From assembly GCA_016713735.1 (NCBI GenBank), contig JADJOP010000043.1, positions 248,001 to 312,000 of the forward strand: a stretch of 64,000 nucleotides of DNA. The letters run 5' to 3'. Below, in pieces: positions 1 through 9,891 of the stretch (within the stretch, counting starts at the first letter, position 1; every line of letters begins with the position of its first letter). The notes beneath the pieces were generated by a model. It saw only the letters and a list, made by a program, of their open reading frames with translations. It did not search any database and was not told the DNA's origin. A program made the position numbers and the translations under genes. This DNA is from Bryobacterales bacterium (GTDB taxonomy: Bacteria > Acidobacteriota > Terriglobia > Bryobacterales > Bryobacteraceae).

Positions 1-1218
1 GCCGCGCTCGTGCCGTTCGGCGCGGGGCGCTGTGGCGTTCCCAGGCGGCCGCCGCTGGATGAGATGGTCGGTGGCCAGCGAGTGTACGACGTCCTCGGTG
101 CGGCGTTTCGGCATGTGGCAGGAGGCGCAGTCTCCGTCGGCTCGGAGTTGCGCGGGATGCCGGGTGTTGGCTGCGGCATGGCATTGGCGGCACGCGGCGT
201 CATAGTGACGGCGCGCCTGCTCTCCGCGGGGAACCGCATGCGGGTCGTGACAGGAACGGCATTCCAGGCGGCCCTGGCTCTCCACATAGCAGCGCGACTT
301 GCGCATGCGGTACACGGCGTTGACGATTTCGAACTTGTCGCCGCGCCCAGCGCCGGGAGCGTGATCGAAAAAGAGCCACGAGGCGCTGAGCGGCTCGCCG
401 GGCTTGTACGAGAAGGGGCCGCGGTCGTAGCGCAGGATGGAGTTGGGCAGGGGGAAGCTGGTGGTTTCCAGGTGGCATTGCATGCAGACTTCGTCACGGC
501 GTTCGCGGGGGAGCCGTGCGGGATTGACGATGGCCGCGCGGATGGCGCCGCGCTCAGCGCCGGCCGTGCCTGCAACGGCGACGTGACGGCTGCCGGGCCC
601 GTGGCAGCGCTGGCAGTCGATGCCTTGGGGCAAGGGGTCGAGATAAACGGGTTCGGCAAATGGCTGGTCGTGACCTGAGGGGATGCGCGGGTAGCCGTTG
701 TGGCAGAACATGCACTCGTAGCTGATGGAGCGGCGAAAGTCTTCGTGATCGGGAGCATCATAGCCGGGGTTCATGGCAAGGGTGCCGCCGTCCTCGGCAT
801 ACCAGCCGAGCGGTAGTTCGACGAGAGTGCCGCGCGGCGTGCGATGGAGGAAGGTGCGGGCATGATTGCCGGAGCCCATCACGTAGTCGATCGACTTCTC
901 CAAAAGGTTCGTCTCGCTGCCCGCGGCATTAATTTGATGCCGCCGCTGGTAATACCGGCCGCCGCGATCGAGGATGGTGAAGTGACTTTGGGAAGGTTCG
1001 TGGTAGTAGGTTCCGATGGTGACGGTTTGAGCGGACGGAAGAGAGAAGGCGCGGCCCATGCCGGTCTGGCGGTAGGTGTCCCAAATGGCGCGATGGCAGG
1101 CGGCGCAGCTATTCGCGGGTGCGTACCCGGAATCCGAGGCGTGGTCCTGGGCAAGGAGCGCCAAGACGGCGATGGCGGAGAATACGAGACTTACACTGAT
1201 GAGCCGGGATTGCGGCAT
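1..1218 (-). CDS. Heptaheme cytochrome c / probable TPR protein, 3' end cut by the window edge
   Basis: Probably an exported multiheme electron-transfer protein. The frame stays open from ATG at 1218 to position 1 (406 codons), so the C-terminus lies outside the window. An N-terminal hydrophobic signal segment (ISVSLVFSAIAVLALLA) is followed by seven CxxCH haem motifs: CAACH, CMFCH, CQRCH, CMQCH, CRSCH, CRQCH and CASCH. The layout and sequence closely match the complete paralogue at 3345-5316, for example CHMPKRR after the last haem in both. That paralogue continues into TPR repeats, so this one probably does too. Each CxxCH covalently binds a c-type haem. The redox partner is unknown. An IS1380-type element separates the two paralogues. 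The haem count and signal are read directly; the TPR tail is inferred. Confidence 0.85.
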   Translation of the reverse strand, partial: MPQSRLISVSLVFSAIAVLALLAQDHASDSGYAPANSCAACHRAIWDTYRQTGMGRAFSLPSAQTVTIGTYYHEPSQSHFTILDRGGRYYQRRHQINAAGSETNLLEKSIDYVMGSGNHARTFLHRTPRGTLVELPLGWYAEDGGTLAMNPGYDAPDHEDFRRSISYECMFCHNGYPRIPSGHDQPFAEPVYLDPLPQGIDCQRCHGPGSRHVAVAGTAGAERGAIRAAIVNPARLPRERRDEVCMQCHLETTSFPLPNSILRYDRGPFSYKPGEPLSASWLFFDHAPGAGRGDKFEIVNAVYRMRKSRCYVESQGRLECRSCHDPHAVPRGEQARRHYDAACRQCHAAANTRHPAQLRADGDCASCHMPKRRTEDVVHSLATDHLIQRRPPGNATAPRAERHERG

Positions 1219-1702
1219 GCGGACGTACTGCTGAAAAGTGTCTCACCGATGGGGAGGGCCCTGCACGGGAGGTGATCCACCCACGCGCGGCAGCGCGCAG
1301 ATGGCCGGCCACCGCAACCACGATCAGGGGTGCATCCATGCAGGGCGGCGGTGGGGCGCTCTTCGAACCTCTGGTGTGGGATCGCCAGACACTCACCACA
1401 GCCAGGCTCTTGCGGCACCGCCTGCCGCCGCTTTCCGCCACGCCGGTGATCGATGTACTGCCGATTGACGGCGTGAGGACGCTTCGCCGGCGAAGGTCAG
1501 CTGCGACTGGCACGCCGGCTTCCTCGAGCGTGCCCACCGTTCCGCGAGCGCGGGCCGAAGTAAGGGTAGCCCGCTTATCTCACAAGAACTGAGCGAAGCA
1601 GGTTCGAGGGGCCTGTAAGGCATTACCGGCGGCGGAGTTTCGACTTTGGGTGGCCGTTAGGGCGGGTGACGATCCCTGGCGAGCCCTTCGGGTTGAGGTT
1701 TG
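1219..1702. other. Intergenic stretch before the IS element, no gene seen
   Basis: About 480 bases separate the cytochrome start from the putative left end of the IS1380 element. Small open frames occur on both strands but none shows a recognisable motif, signal peptide or convincing ribosome binding site. The promoter of the downstream minus-strand cytochrome gene should lie here. Confidence 0.4.
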
Positions 1703-3277
1703 TGGGCTCAACTGGCGATTTCAATGGCCTCCCAGGCGCGGTTCGACCGTTTGTGAAACAACCGGCTCCCTCGATTCGTTTGTTTGTAACGCCTGGCGCG
1801 GTCGCTCAGCGCCGCAGGGCCGCAAAGGCCGCTTCAAACTGGTTGCGCCAGGCATAGGCGCTGCTGTAGCTGACCCAGATGCGCCGCGCTGTCACCTTCA
1901 CGCGGGCGGCGATTTTCAGCAAGCGCAGCCGGATCGTCGCCACCTGCGCTTCGGCCCACGGGGAGCCCTGCAACGCCAGCCGCCGCAGTGCACACACCAG
2001 TACATAGGCCAGCGAAGAGAAGTACAGCCGCAGTTGATTGGCCCGCATCGTCTCGGTGCTCAACCGGTCTGCGAACAAGCTCAGTTGCTCCTTGATGCGG
2101 TTCTCCATCTCACCTCGTTGGCAGTAGAGCTTCTCGTAGAGCGCCTGCGCCGGGAAGTCCTGAGCGCCCAGCGAGGTCACCACGAATCGTGGATTCTCCT
2201 TGCCCTCGATCCGTTCGGCCTTGGCCACCACGCGCCGCGCCCGGCTCCAGGTGTCGCGCGTTTCATAGTCGAACTCGGCAAACACCCGCGCCGGCTGTCC
2301 GGTGCGTTCGTGTTCGGCCCGCGCCTGCTCCATCTGTGGCTCGATCAGCTTCCGCAAACGCTCATTGCGCGCGAAGCCGAACACGTAGTCCACCCGGTTG
2401 TCCTCACACCAACTCATCAACTCGTCCCGGCAGAAGCCCGAGTCGGCCCGGAGAATGATCCGTGTCTTCGGCCAGCGTGCGCGGATCTGCGCCACCAGCG
2501 TCTGGACCTCCTCCAGGCTGCCCGCGCTGGCGTCGATGTTGGCTGGCCGCAGGCGCGCCCGCAGCAGATGATCGCCGCAGAAGATGTACAGCGGCAGGTA
2601 GCAGTAGTGGTTGTAGTAGCCATGGAAGAACCGGCTCTCCTGATGGCCGTGCAACGGCGTGTCGGTGGCGTCCAGGTCGAGCACGATGCGCCGCGGCGGG
2701 CGCACGTGAGCTTCCTGAAACAGGCTCACCAACAACTCGTCGATGGCCCGCGGCGAGTAGGGGATCTTGTGGTAGCGCTGCTGCCGCGCATCGCCTTCCG
2801 GGGTCAGTTCCAGGCGGTTCAGCGTGCTCTTGCCCGCCAGAGGCGCCTGCAGGTTCTTCTTGCCAGACAGGACTCCCAGCAACGGATCGTGGCGCAACTG
2901 CTCGTGATCGTTGAGGTCCTCGTAGCCCAGCGCCAATCCATAGATGCGCTGCGCCAGGATTTCTTCCAGCCAGTGCTCGACGCGGCGTGCCTGGCGACCG
3001 TCCAGGAAGCAATCCGGCAACCGTTTCATGAGCCCGATGCGCCGCTCGGTCTTCCGCAGCAGCAGTCCGCCGCCGTCGGTGGTCAATGTGCCGCCGTCGA
3101 AGTTCGCCGTCACCTGGCGCGAAAAATGGGGTTCAAAATCGAAGCTGTCTTGGCTACACTCTGTCATAGCGGAAGCCGTCTCCTGTTGGCCGTAACTTTG
3201 CGTGGAAACTTAGTTATGCCCCAGGTGACGGCTTTTTGCTAGTGGTGGTTGGTGAGAAATGCGGGCTAGTAGAGCCC
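1703..3277 (-). mobile_element. IS1380-family insertion sequence (ends approximate)
   Basis: The transposase gene at 1806-3167 is flanked by short sequences that resemble imperfect terminal inverted repeats. The left one begins GGGCTCAACTGGCGATTTC near 1703; the reverse complement of the right one begins GGGCTCTACTAGC near 3277. The span of about 1.57 kb is close to normal IS1380 size. No target duplication could be fixed, so the boundaries are a best guess. The element sits between two paralogous cytochrome genes. Confidence 0.55.
1806..3167 (-). CDS. IS1380-family transposase
   Basis: This intact 453-residue DDE transposase has the family's usual length. Recognisable blocks include an N-terminal region with TTDGGGLLL, the first catalytic block LDLDATDTPLHGHQ, followed by FFHGYYNHYCYLPLYIF, the block ILRADSGFCRDELM, and the C-terminal YCQRGEMENRIKE block with the catalytic Glu. 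These match IS1380 transposases. The frame is uninterrupted, so the element may still be active. It does not interrupt a recognisable gene and lies between two cytochrome genes on the same strand. Confidence 0.93.
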   Translation of the reverse strand: MTECSQDSFDFEPHFSRQVTANFDGGTLTTDGGGLLLRKTERRIGLMKRLPDCFLDGRQARRVEHWLEEILAQRIYGLALGYEDLNDHEQLRHDPLLGVLSGKKNLQAPLAGKSTLNRLELTPEGDARQQRYHKIPYSPRAIDELLVSLFQEAHVRPPRRIVLDLDATDTPLHGHQESRFFHGYYNHYCYLPLYIFCGDHLLRARLRPANIDASAGSLEEVQTLVAQIRARWPKTRIILRADSGFCRDELMSWCEDNRVDYVFGFARNERLRKLIEPQMEQARAEHERTGQPARVFAEFDYETRDTWSRARRVVAKAERIEGKENPRFVVTSLGAQDFPAQALYEKLYCQRGEMENRIKEQLSLFADRLSTETMRANQLRLYFSSLAYVLVCALRRLALQGSPWAEAQVATIRLRLLKIAARVKVTARRIWVSYSSAYAWRNQFEAAFAALRR

Positions 3278-3344
3278 AGATCCTCATACGATCCTCCCTG
3301 AGCCACACTACGCGTTGTTCGTTTCTGACTGTTGTTGGGGGGTG

Positions 3345-5316
3345 TTACGGTTTGGCGAGATCGCGCGCCACCCGCAAATTCCGTTCGGCTTCCTGGTTGC
3401 CCGGCTGGAGCCGGAGCACTCGCTCAAATGCGCGCGCCGCATCGGCGAACCGCTCCAACTCTCCGTAGGCGACGCCCAGAGCCATGTGCGCCTCGGCAAG
3501 ACGTGGCCGTAGTGCCGCCGCACGCTCGAGGTGCGGCAGAGCTTGCTGATGCTCGTTTGCCTGCTGCAGAAGGCGTCCCAGATTGTATTGCGCCTCGGCG
3601 TACTCATCGTCGAGCGCCACGGCTTTCTGGAAATGAGGGATGGCCCGATCCAACCGGCCCTCCTGCGCCTCCAGCCGCCCGAGGCTGTTGTAGGCGGGAG
3701 CGAAGCCGGGATTGGCGGCTAGTGCCCGCTCAAACCATCCCCGCGCGCCGGAAAGGTTGCCAGCGGCCTGATCGAGCAGTCCGAGATTGTGTAACGGCTC
3801 GGGCATGGCCGGCCGCGCCTCATGCGCGCGCAGGAAATACTGCCGTGCCGCGGGGGCCGGCTGGAGCATCGTGCCGTAGCTGTTCAATGCCTCGGCGAAG
3901 GCGGGCTCGGCCGCCACCACCTGCTTCATCAGGGCGGCGCTGTTCATCGCCAGGGCGTAGTTGTAGCGCACGCGCGGCATAGCCGGATTGATCGCCAGCG
4001 CCCGTTGAAACCAGGGGATAGCGAGCTTCGGTTGCCCGCTGGAGACATAGGCCGAGGCCAACTCCACCATTGCCTCCAGCGCCGGTTTCGCGGGAAGCGC
4101 CTTGGCCAGCAGTTCGATGCCGCGGCGGCGGTCAGAACCGGACGAGATCAGGGCCTGCCCCAGATAGAGGTTTTTCTCCAACGCCGTCAGACCCGGCGTG
4201 CGGTAGAACTCCAGCGGGCCGCGGTAGGCCTCGTGGTGTTCCTGGCGCGGGGCGAGCAAACGGGCGAGGTTGGCGGGCGGCTTCTGGATCTTGTGGTCGG
4301 TCATCACCACATGCACGGCATCTTCGGCGCGGCGCTTGGGCATGTGGCAACTTACACAGTCACCGGAGTCGTGCGGCTGCTGATGGCAGGTGAGGCAGGC
4401 CTTGCGATAATCGACGCCCGCCGCGGGAAGGTGGGGATCGTGGCAACTGGTGCAAGTGAGCTTTCCGCTCTTCAGAAAACAGGCCGACTGCAGCATTCTG
4501 TAGCCGGCGCTGTTGATCTCAAACTTGTCTTCGTGTCCGCTGCCCGCCGCGTGATCGAACTGCACGAGATAGCCGGAGAGCCGCTCGCCGGGCTGAAACG
4601 AGTGCACCTCCCGGCCGGCGCGCCGGAGGGCATGGGGCAGCTTCGCGCTGGTGGTTTCCAGATGGCACTGCATGCAGACATCGAGCGCGCGGTCGGCGGG
4701 CAGCTTGGCCGGATTCACGATGTTGCCGGCAGCCGGAGCGGCCGCATGACGGTCTCCCTCGCCGTGGCAGCGCTCGCAACCGATGCCTTGCGCGAGATCC
4801 GGTTCGTACCGTGTGACGGCGCCGAACTTCAGGGCCTTCTTCGGATAGGAGTTGTGACAGAAGAGGCAGCCGGGCTCGATTTGCCGGGAGAAGCCGGCGT
4901 GATTCGCGCGGTCATAGCCGGGGCTCATCGCCCAATACTTTTCCTGCGTATACCAGCTCAGCGGCAACTGCGTGAGTGTGCCATCGGGCTCGGCGAACAG
5001 GTAGCTTCTGGCGTGATTGCCTGAGCCGATCGTATAGCTTGCCGAGCGCTCCAGCGTCCGCGAGGGAGCGTCCTCCGGCCAGCGCTTCTGGGTGACCTGC
5101 CCGTCTTTGACGAACGCCTGAAACACCTGCCCCGAGACGGCATGGCGCACGCTCGCCTCGGCCTCGCCTGCTGGAACGGCCCGCGCAAACGTGCGGGCCA
5201 TTCCATTGGCGCGGTACTGCCGTGCGATTGCGGCGTGACAGAAGGCGCAGTCCGGCGCCGCGGCCGCGGGAACGGCCGTGGCAAGCCAGAGCGCGCCTTA
5301 GGAAGCGGTTGCTCAC
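3345..5316 (-). CDS. Heptaheme cytochrome c with TPR domain, frameshifted at the N-terminus
   Basis: Six CxxCH haem motifs (CLFCH, CERCH, CMQCH, CTSCH, CLTCH, CVSCH) lie in the frame starting at ATG 5201. A seventh, DCAFCH, lies just upstream in the same frame, but that frame reaches a TAA near 5295 before any usual start codon. A GTG at 5316, two bases after the TGA of the TonB gene, begins the likely signal peptide (VSNRFLRRA) in another frame. One base change around 5291-5297 would join it to LWLATAVPAAAAPDCAFCH, a natural signal peptide plus first haem. From about residue 350 the protein is TPR repeats, for example AYNSLGRLEAQEG and AQYNLGRLLQ. Probably periplasmic and co-transcribed with the TonB receptor. 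The break could be an assembly error or a real mutation. Confidence 0.85.
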
Positions 5317-5317
5317 C

Positions 5318-8300
5318 TCAGAATTTGAACCTGAGTTCCATTTGCACCTGACGCGCGGGAATCGCCGTGGCCGTCACGCGCCCGAAATCGGGCGAGGTGA
5401 AGGTGCGTTCGGGGTGAGCGAAGTCGGGCGTGTTGAGGAAATTCCGGAAGAAGGCCCGGTACTCCACGCGGAACCGTTCTCGAATCGGGAACACTTTCGC
5501 CGCCGAGAAGTCCCACTGATTCAGTCCATCGGTGCGAACGTTCGGAAGAGTGCGCCCGAGGTTGCCCAGCGTGAACGGTTCCGGATTGGTGAACTGGGCC
5601 TTGTCAAACCACGCCAACAAGCGGTCCTGCGCCCTGCCTGTTTTGCCCGGGCTCACACCCGTGCTGTTGGGACGCTGCACGCCGGCGCCGAAGCTGTGGT
5701 AGGCCGTGCCTCCGATCACCTGAATGGGAATGCCCGTGGACATGGTGTGAATCCCGCTGATCTGCCAGCCGCCCAACACCGCATCGGCGGCGCCGGAGGT
5801 GTTCCAGAGGGACTTGCCCTTTCCGATCGGCAGTTCGTAGGAGTAGGACACCACCATGCGGCGCGACACATCTTCCTCGTTTACGGCCCATTCGCGCGAG
5901 GCATCATAGCGCGTGCGGTCGCGCGCCGGCGCGGCGCCCTGCCAGTTGGGAATGCCGGAGAAATCGTCCATCAGCTTGGACGCGGTGAACGATCCCAACA
6001 GTGTCAGCCCGTGAGTGAATCGCTTCTCCACGCGCGCTGTCATGCCGTGGTACTTCGAACTGGCGCCGTTGCGGTCCCAGGCCTGCATGGCGAGAAAGTG
6101 CGGATGCGGACGCAGCAACTGCCCCAGTTGCACCGTTGGCCTGGCCAGCAGGGAGGTGGACGGGATGCCGGCAACGCCGAAAAAGGGATTGGTGACGAGT
6201 TGGTTGAGTTGGTTGCCGCGTGCAACGAAGCTGGGGTCGAGTTCGTTGAAGTCGATCGGCGGGCGGTTCAACTGCTTGCCCTGTGTGCCGGTATAGCCGA
6301 TTTCGGCCAAAATCTGCCCCGGCAACTGGTGCTGGATGTTGAGGTTCCACTGCACGATGTAGGGAACCTTCTCCGCATTGCTGCCCAGGATACCCGGCGC
6401 ATTCAACCCCACGTTGGTGAGCAGACCCAGAGCGCCGCGGGTAGGCTCCAGCAGATCGCCGCCAGGGAAGGGGTCGCTCAACGTGTTCAGCGGCCGCGCG
6501 CCATCGGCTGAAGCCAGCATGGCGTTGGTTACCGAGAAGCTCTCGCGCGGGGGCGGTACGGCCTCGCCCAGTTGGGTCTTGAACAGAATGCCGAAGCCGG
6601 CGCGCACCACTGTGTTTGCGCCCACGCGGTACGCCAGCCCGAGGCGCGGGGCGATGTTGTTCCAGTCCACGCTCATCGTGTTGTTGATTCCGGCGAGCCG
6701 CCCTTGGTTGGGGAACTCCAGCCCGCCGAAGAGCGTCGATTGCATTCCCGCCGGAATGGCTGCGGCGTTGAGGCGGCCATTCAAGGGATTGGTCGCGTTC
6801 AGATCCAAGAATGAGATCTGCCCCAGACGGTCCCACATGGGCCGCGAGACGTCCCAGCGCAGGCCGAGGTTGAGGGTCAGTTTCGAGGAGACTTTGAAGT
6901 CGTCCTGGAAGAAACCGGCGAAGTAGTCGCTCTTTACGTCGGAGAACGAGACTCGCGAGATGCTGCCTGAGTCGGCGTAGCCCAGCAGGAATGAGGCGAT
7001 CGGATTGCCCTCGAGGTTCGTATTGGCCCGGTTATTGACGCGGCGGGTCATGGCGTCGGAGAAACGGAAGATGCCGGCGCGGTCGGAGCCGCCTCCGCGG
7101 ATGTAGTGCTGCCGTCGCCACTCGAAGCCCGCCTTCCACACGTGGCGTCCCGAAATGCGGGTGAGGGTGCTCTGTCCGGCAATGCTGTCGGGCGTGTACC
7201 ACTGCTGGTTCGGCACGCCGAGGCTCTGGTAGCCCGCCGAGAACGTAATGCCCGGGAATCCCTTCGCGTCGGAGTAGTTGTCCAGGTAGGACGGGAACCC
7301 CGCTTGTGTCGAATTGAATGGCTGCTGGCAGGAGTTGAACAGAGGCTGGCACCCAAACAGGTGCGTCGCGGCCACTTCATAGCGCGTGTAGCCGGCGCGG
7401 ATGTCGAAGATGGTGTGCGGATTGATGGTCCAGGTGTAGCCGAGCGCGGGTTGATAGCTGCGCCTCGGCACGGTGAAGACGCCCGTGTCCGCCGGGTTCG
7501 GGTTGTCGTAATCCACGCCGGGAAGAGTGGGCGTGTTCCGGTTGTTGACATCCCACCACGAGATGCGGCCTGTCAAATGATGGGTCTGCGAGAAGCTGTG
7601 GTCAATCTTCAGATCCCACTGGCCCTCGCTCGACTTCACCGGGTTGGAGTAGGTGTTGTTGCCCAGGGCGGTGAAGGGATCGCCGGCCGAGCGCCGCTCG
7701 CGCGGAACGAAGCTCAGCACCTTCAACGCCACCGGATCCATGCGGTTTCTGGGTATCACGTTGCCGGCGAAGGCGGCGCGGGCCGCGCCGGGCCCCGCGG
7801 TCAACGGATCGTGAATCGTGATCAGTTGGCCGGCGCTGTTGCGGAGCTGGGAGAAGTCGCCGTCGAGCATGGGAAGCGTGGGCAGGCTGCTACGCACGGG
7901 CGCGCCCTGCGACACCTGGCGGTAGGCCTGATAGTCGAAGAAGAAGAAGGTGCGGTTCTTCCACACCGGCCCGCCGATGGCGCCGCCAAACATGTTTTGC
8001 CGCAGCTTCGCTCTTCCCGCGCCCACGGCGTTGCTGAACCAGGGATTGGCGTCGAGTTTGTCGTTGCGGAAGTATTCAAACAGAGAGCCGTGAAACTCAT
8101 TGGTGCCGGATTTCAGAGTCATTGTCACCACGCCGCCGCCGGACTTGCCATACTCCGCCGAGAAGGTGTTGCTGAGCACCTTCACCTCTTCGGTGGCATC
8201 GGCATTCGGCGAAAGCGCCGGTCCCGCCGTGCCTGCGCCGCCATTGCCGCCTTCGGGCACGTTGATGGAAAGCCCGTCCACGATGATCTCGTTGGTCACA

Positions 8301-8887
8301 CCGCGAGAGCCATTCACGGAGAAGTTGGAGATGGTGTAGACCAGCGGGCGGGGGTTGTTCTCCGCGCCGTTGAGAATCGGGCCGAACGTGCCCTGTGGCG
8401 TGACGCCAGGGGCGATCAGGACGAGCGACAGCGGTTGGCGGTTGAACAACGGCAGTGTGTCGATCAGACGCTTGGGGACATAGGCGCCGGGTGTCGAATT
8501 CGACGTTTCGAGCAAAGGCGCATCGCCTGAGACCTCAATCGTCTGCGACACCTCGCCGACGCGCAGTTCCAGGTCGACGCGCGCGCGCTGGTCAATGACC
8601 ACCACGATGCCCTCGCGGATCAGCTTCTGAAACCCCTTTGCCTCGGCCTCCAGCCGGTATTCGCCAAACTTCACCAGGCGCGGAAAATCGTAGTTGCCGC
8701 GCTCATCGGTGACATAGGAGACCTCCGTGCTGGTGGCCACGTGCACCGCGCGAATGGTGGCGCCCGGCACGGCGCTGCCCGTGGAGTCGCTGACTTCCCC
8801 GTAGATAGAAGCGCGAATCGTCTGCGCCGAAGCGCCTGCCGCGCTGAGCAGGGCCAAAAGACAGATGTAGAGACAGCGATAGTTCAT
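5318..8887 (-). CDS. Oar-like TonB-dependent outer-membrane receptor with carboxypeptidase-regulatory domain
   Basis: The protein has 1189 residues. A signal peptide (about residues 1-21, cleaved after GASAQ) precedes a carboxypeptidase-like regulatory beta-sandwich (TIRASIYGEVSDSTGSAVPG). A plug domain follows (IIVDGLSINVPEGG and NTFSAEYGKSGGGVVTM), then a long beta-barrel ending in the aromatic residue F (MELRFKF), as outer-membrane barrels require. Very large receptors of this Oar/CarboxypepD_reg type are greatly expanded in Acidobacteriota and probably import large substrates using TonB energy. The ligand cannot be read from sequence. The cytochrome gene follows two bases after its stop, suggesting translational coupling. 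Confidence 0.93.
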   Translation of the reverse strand: MNYRCLYICLLALLSAAGASAQTIRASIYGEVSDSTGSAVPGATIRAVHVATSTEVSYVTDERGNYDFPRLVKFGEYRLEAEAKGFQKLIREGIVVVIDQRARVDLELRVGEVSQTIEVSGDAPLLETSNSTPGAYVPKRLIDTLPLFNRQPLSLVLIAPGVTPQGTFGPILNGAENNPRPLVYTISNFSVNGSRGVTNEIIVDGLSINVPEGGNGGAGTAGPALSPNADATEEVKVLSNTFSAEYGKSGGGVVTMTLKSGTNEFHGSLFEYFRNDKLDANPWFSNAVGAGRAKLRQNMFGGAIGGPVWKNRTFFFFDYQAYRQVSQGAPVRSSLPTLPMLDGDFSQLRNSAGQLITIHDPLTAGPGAARAAFAGNVIPRNRMDPVALKVLSFVPRERRSAGDPFTALGNNTYSNPVKSSEGQWDLKIDHSFSQTHHLTGRISWWDVNNRNTPTLPGVDYDNPNPADTGVFTVPRRSYQPALGYTWTINPHTIFDIRAGYTRYEVAATHLFGCQPLFNSCQQPFNSTQAGFPSYLDNYSDAKGFPGITFSAGYQSLGVPNQQWYTPDSIAGQSTLTRISGRHVWKAGFEWRRQHYIRGGGSDRAGIFRFSDAMTRRVNNRANTNLEGNPIASFLLGYADSGSISRVSFSDVKSDYFAGFFQDDFKVSSKLTLNLGLRWDVSRPMWDRLGQISFLDLNATNPLNGRLNAAAIPAGMQSTLFGGLEFPNQGRLAGINNTMSVDWNNIAPRLGLAYRVGANTVVRAGFGILFKTQLGEAVPPPRESFSVTNAMLASADGARPLNTLSDPFPGGDLLEPTRGALGLLTNVGLNAPGILGSNAEKVPYIVQWNLNIQHQLPGQILAEIGYTGTQGKQLNRPPIDFNELDPSFVARGNQLNQLVTNPFFGVAGIPSTSLLARPTVQLGQLLRPHPHFLAMQAWDRNGASSKYHGMTARVEKRFTHGLTLLGSFTASKLMDDFSGIPNWQGAAPARDRTRYDASREWAVNEEDVSRRMVVSYSYELPIGKGKSLWNTSGAADAVLGGWQISGIHTMSTGIPIQVIGGTAYHSFGAGVQRPNSTGVSPGKTGRAQDRLLAWFDKAQFTNPEPFTLGNLGRTLPNVRTDGLNQWDFSAAKVFPIRERFRVEYRAFFRNFLNTPDFAHPERTFTSPDFGRVTATAIPARQVQMELRFKF

Positions 8888-8941
8888 CGTTTTTCCTCCG
8901 GAGTTGTTTCGTCTGCGTAACGGCCCAGCGCGTGGTAGCTT

Positions 8942-9880
8942 CTAGGCGGGACGGTGCGGAATTCGGATCCTGCGATCCTCGATCGAAGCCGTGGCGAAAG
9001 GCCCGGCCGGATGGCCGAGTTGCTTGGGCGACGGCGGAATGAACTCACCCCTACGGCCTTCCATTGTCAGCCAGCCATCGGCCGAGAGGGTGACGAATGC
9101 ATAAAGAGGTTGTGTGTATTTGGCAAAGCGCCCATACTCTTCGCCGACCCAGTGGTAGGAGGCGCTATTGACGAGCAGGTAGTGGACGCCAGCGGCGACG
9201 CTGTGGTGATCCACATGCTCGTGACCGCTGAAGCAGGCGAACACCTTGTTCCATCCTGAGGCGCGGTTGGCTTCGGTGAGCAGCGCTTTGACCTCGGCTC
9301 TGGGCTCCGGCGCGGGCCGGTTCCAGTAGCCGTCGATGCACTGGTGGGTGAAGACCAGCGAGGGCAGAGGTGTGGCCGCAAGGTCAGCGCGCAGCCACTC
9401 CAATTGCTCCGTGTTCACGCGGTCGCGGCGGTCTCCGGTTCCGAAGTAGTTGCCGTTGGCAAAGTCCACGTGCCGCGAACCATCGAGGATGTAATTACAG
9501 TCCAGGATGGCGAAGTGAAAGCCGCCACGGTCGAACGAGTAGTAGTTCCGCGGCATCTCGAGTTCGTCCATGATCTGCCGCTTGGTGCCGAAATCCATGT
9601 CGTGGTTACCGAGCACGTTGTACCGGGATGAGTGAATGCCATGCCACTTCTTGAGGAAGGAACGGGCATCCGGTTTGGGGTGGCAGAAGTCGCCCATCTG
9701 CATCACGAAGTCGAGTGAGCGCGAGGCGCAGGCTTCGGCGAATGCATCCAGCCGCCGCTCGGCGTCCGGCATGAGGCCGTAATGAACGTCGGCGATGAGG
9801 CCGAAGCGCACGGCTTGCGGCGCGGCGGATGCGGTCATCGCCGAAACGCTCCCGCACAGTAACTGACGCCTGTTGAGCAT
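8942..9880 (-). CDS. Exported calcineurin-like metallophosphoesterase
   Basis: A binuclear-metal phosphoesterase with the full motif set: GLIADVHYG, GDFCHPK, LGNHDMD, THQ and SGHEHVDHH, which supply the Asp, His and Asn metal ligands. I chose ATG 9880 because AAGGAGAG lies just upstream and the protein then begins MLNRRQLLCGS, a twin-arginine-like signal. The longer open frame would add about 65 low-complexity residues overlapping the next gene. Length from this start is 312 residues. It lies 11 bases after the anti-sigma factor gene and may share its transcript. The substrate is unknown; related exported enzymes act on phosphomonoesters or phosphodiesters. Confidence 0.88.
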   Translation of the reverse strand: MLNRRQLLCGSVSAMTASAAPQAVRFGLIADVHYGLMPDAERRLDAFAEACASRSLDFVMQMGDFCHPKPDARSFLKKWHGIHSSRYNVLGNHDMDFGTKRQIMDELEMPRNYYSFDRGGFHFAILDCNYILDGSRHVDFANGNYFGTGDRRDRVNTEQLEWLRADLAATPLPSLVFTHQCIDGYWNRPAPEPRAEVKALLTEANRASGWNKVFACFSGHEHVDHHSVAAGVHYLLVNSASYHWVGEEYGRFAKYTQPLYAFVTLSADGWLTMEGRRGEFIPPSPKQLGHPAGPFATASIEDRRIRIPHRPA

Positions 9881-9891
9881 GGGTCTCTCCT

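Noticed and set aside
10..678. Plus-strand frame opposite the first cytochrome gene
   Set aside because: It is the antisense of the CxxCH-containing frame; the minus strand has seven haem motifs and a signal peptide.
1650..3242. A 530-codon plus-strand frame opposite the transposase
   Set aside because: The minus strand encodes a clear IS1380 transposase; the antisense frame is a high-GC artefact.
7106..8530. A 474-codon plus-strand frame inside the TonB receptor gene
   Set aside because: The composition is that of an antisense frame of a high-GC gene and it has no family motifs.
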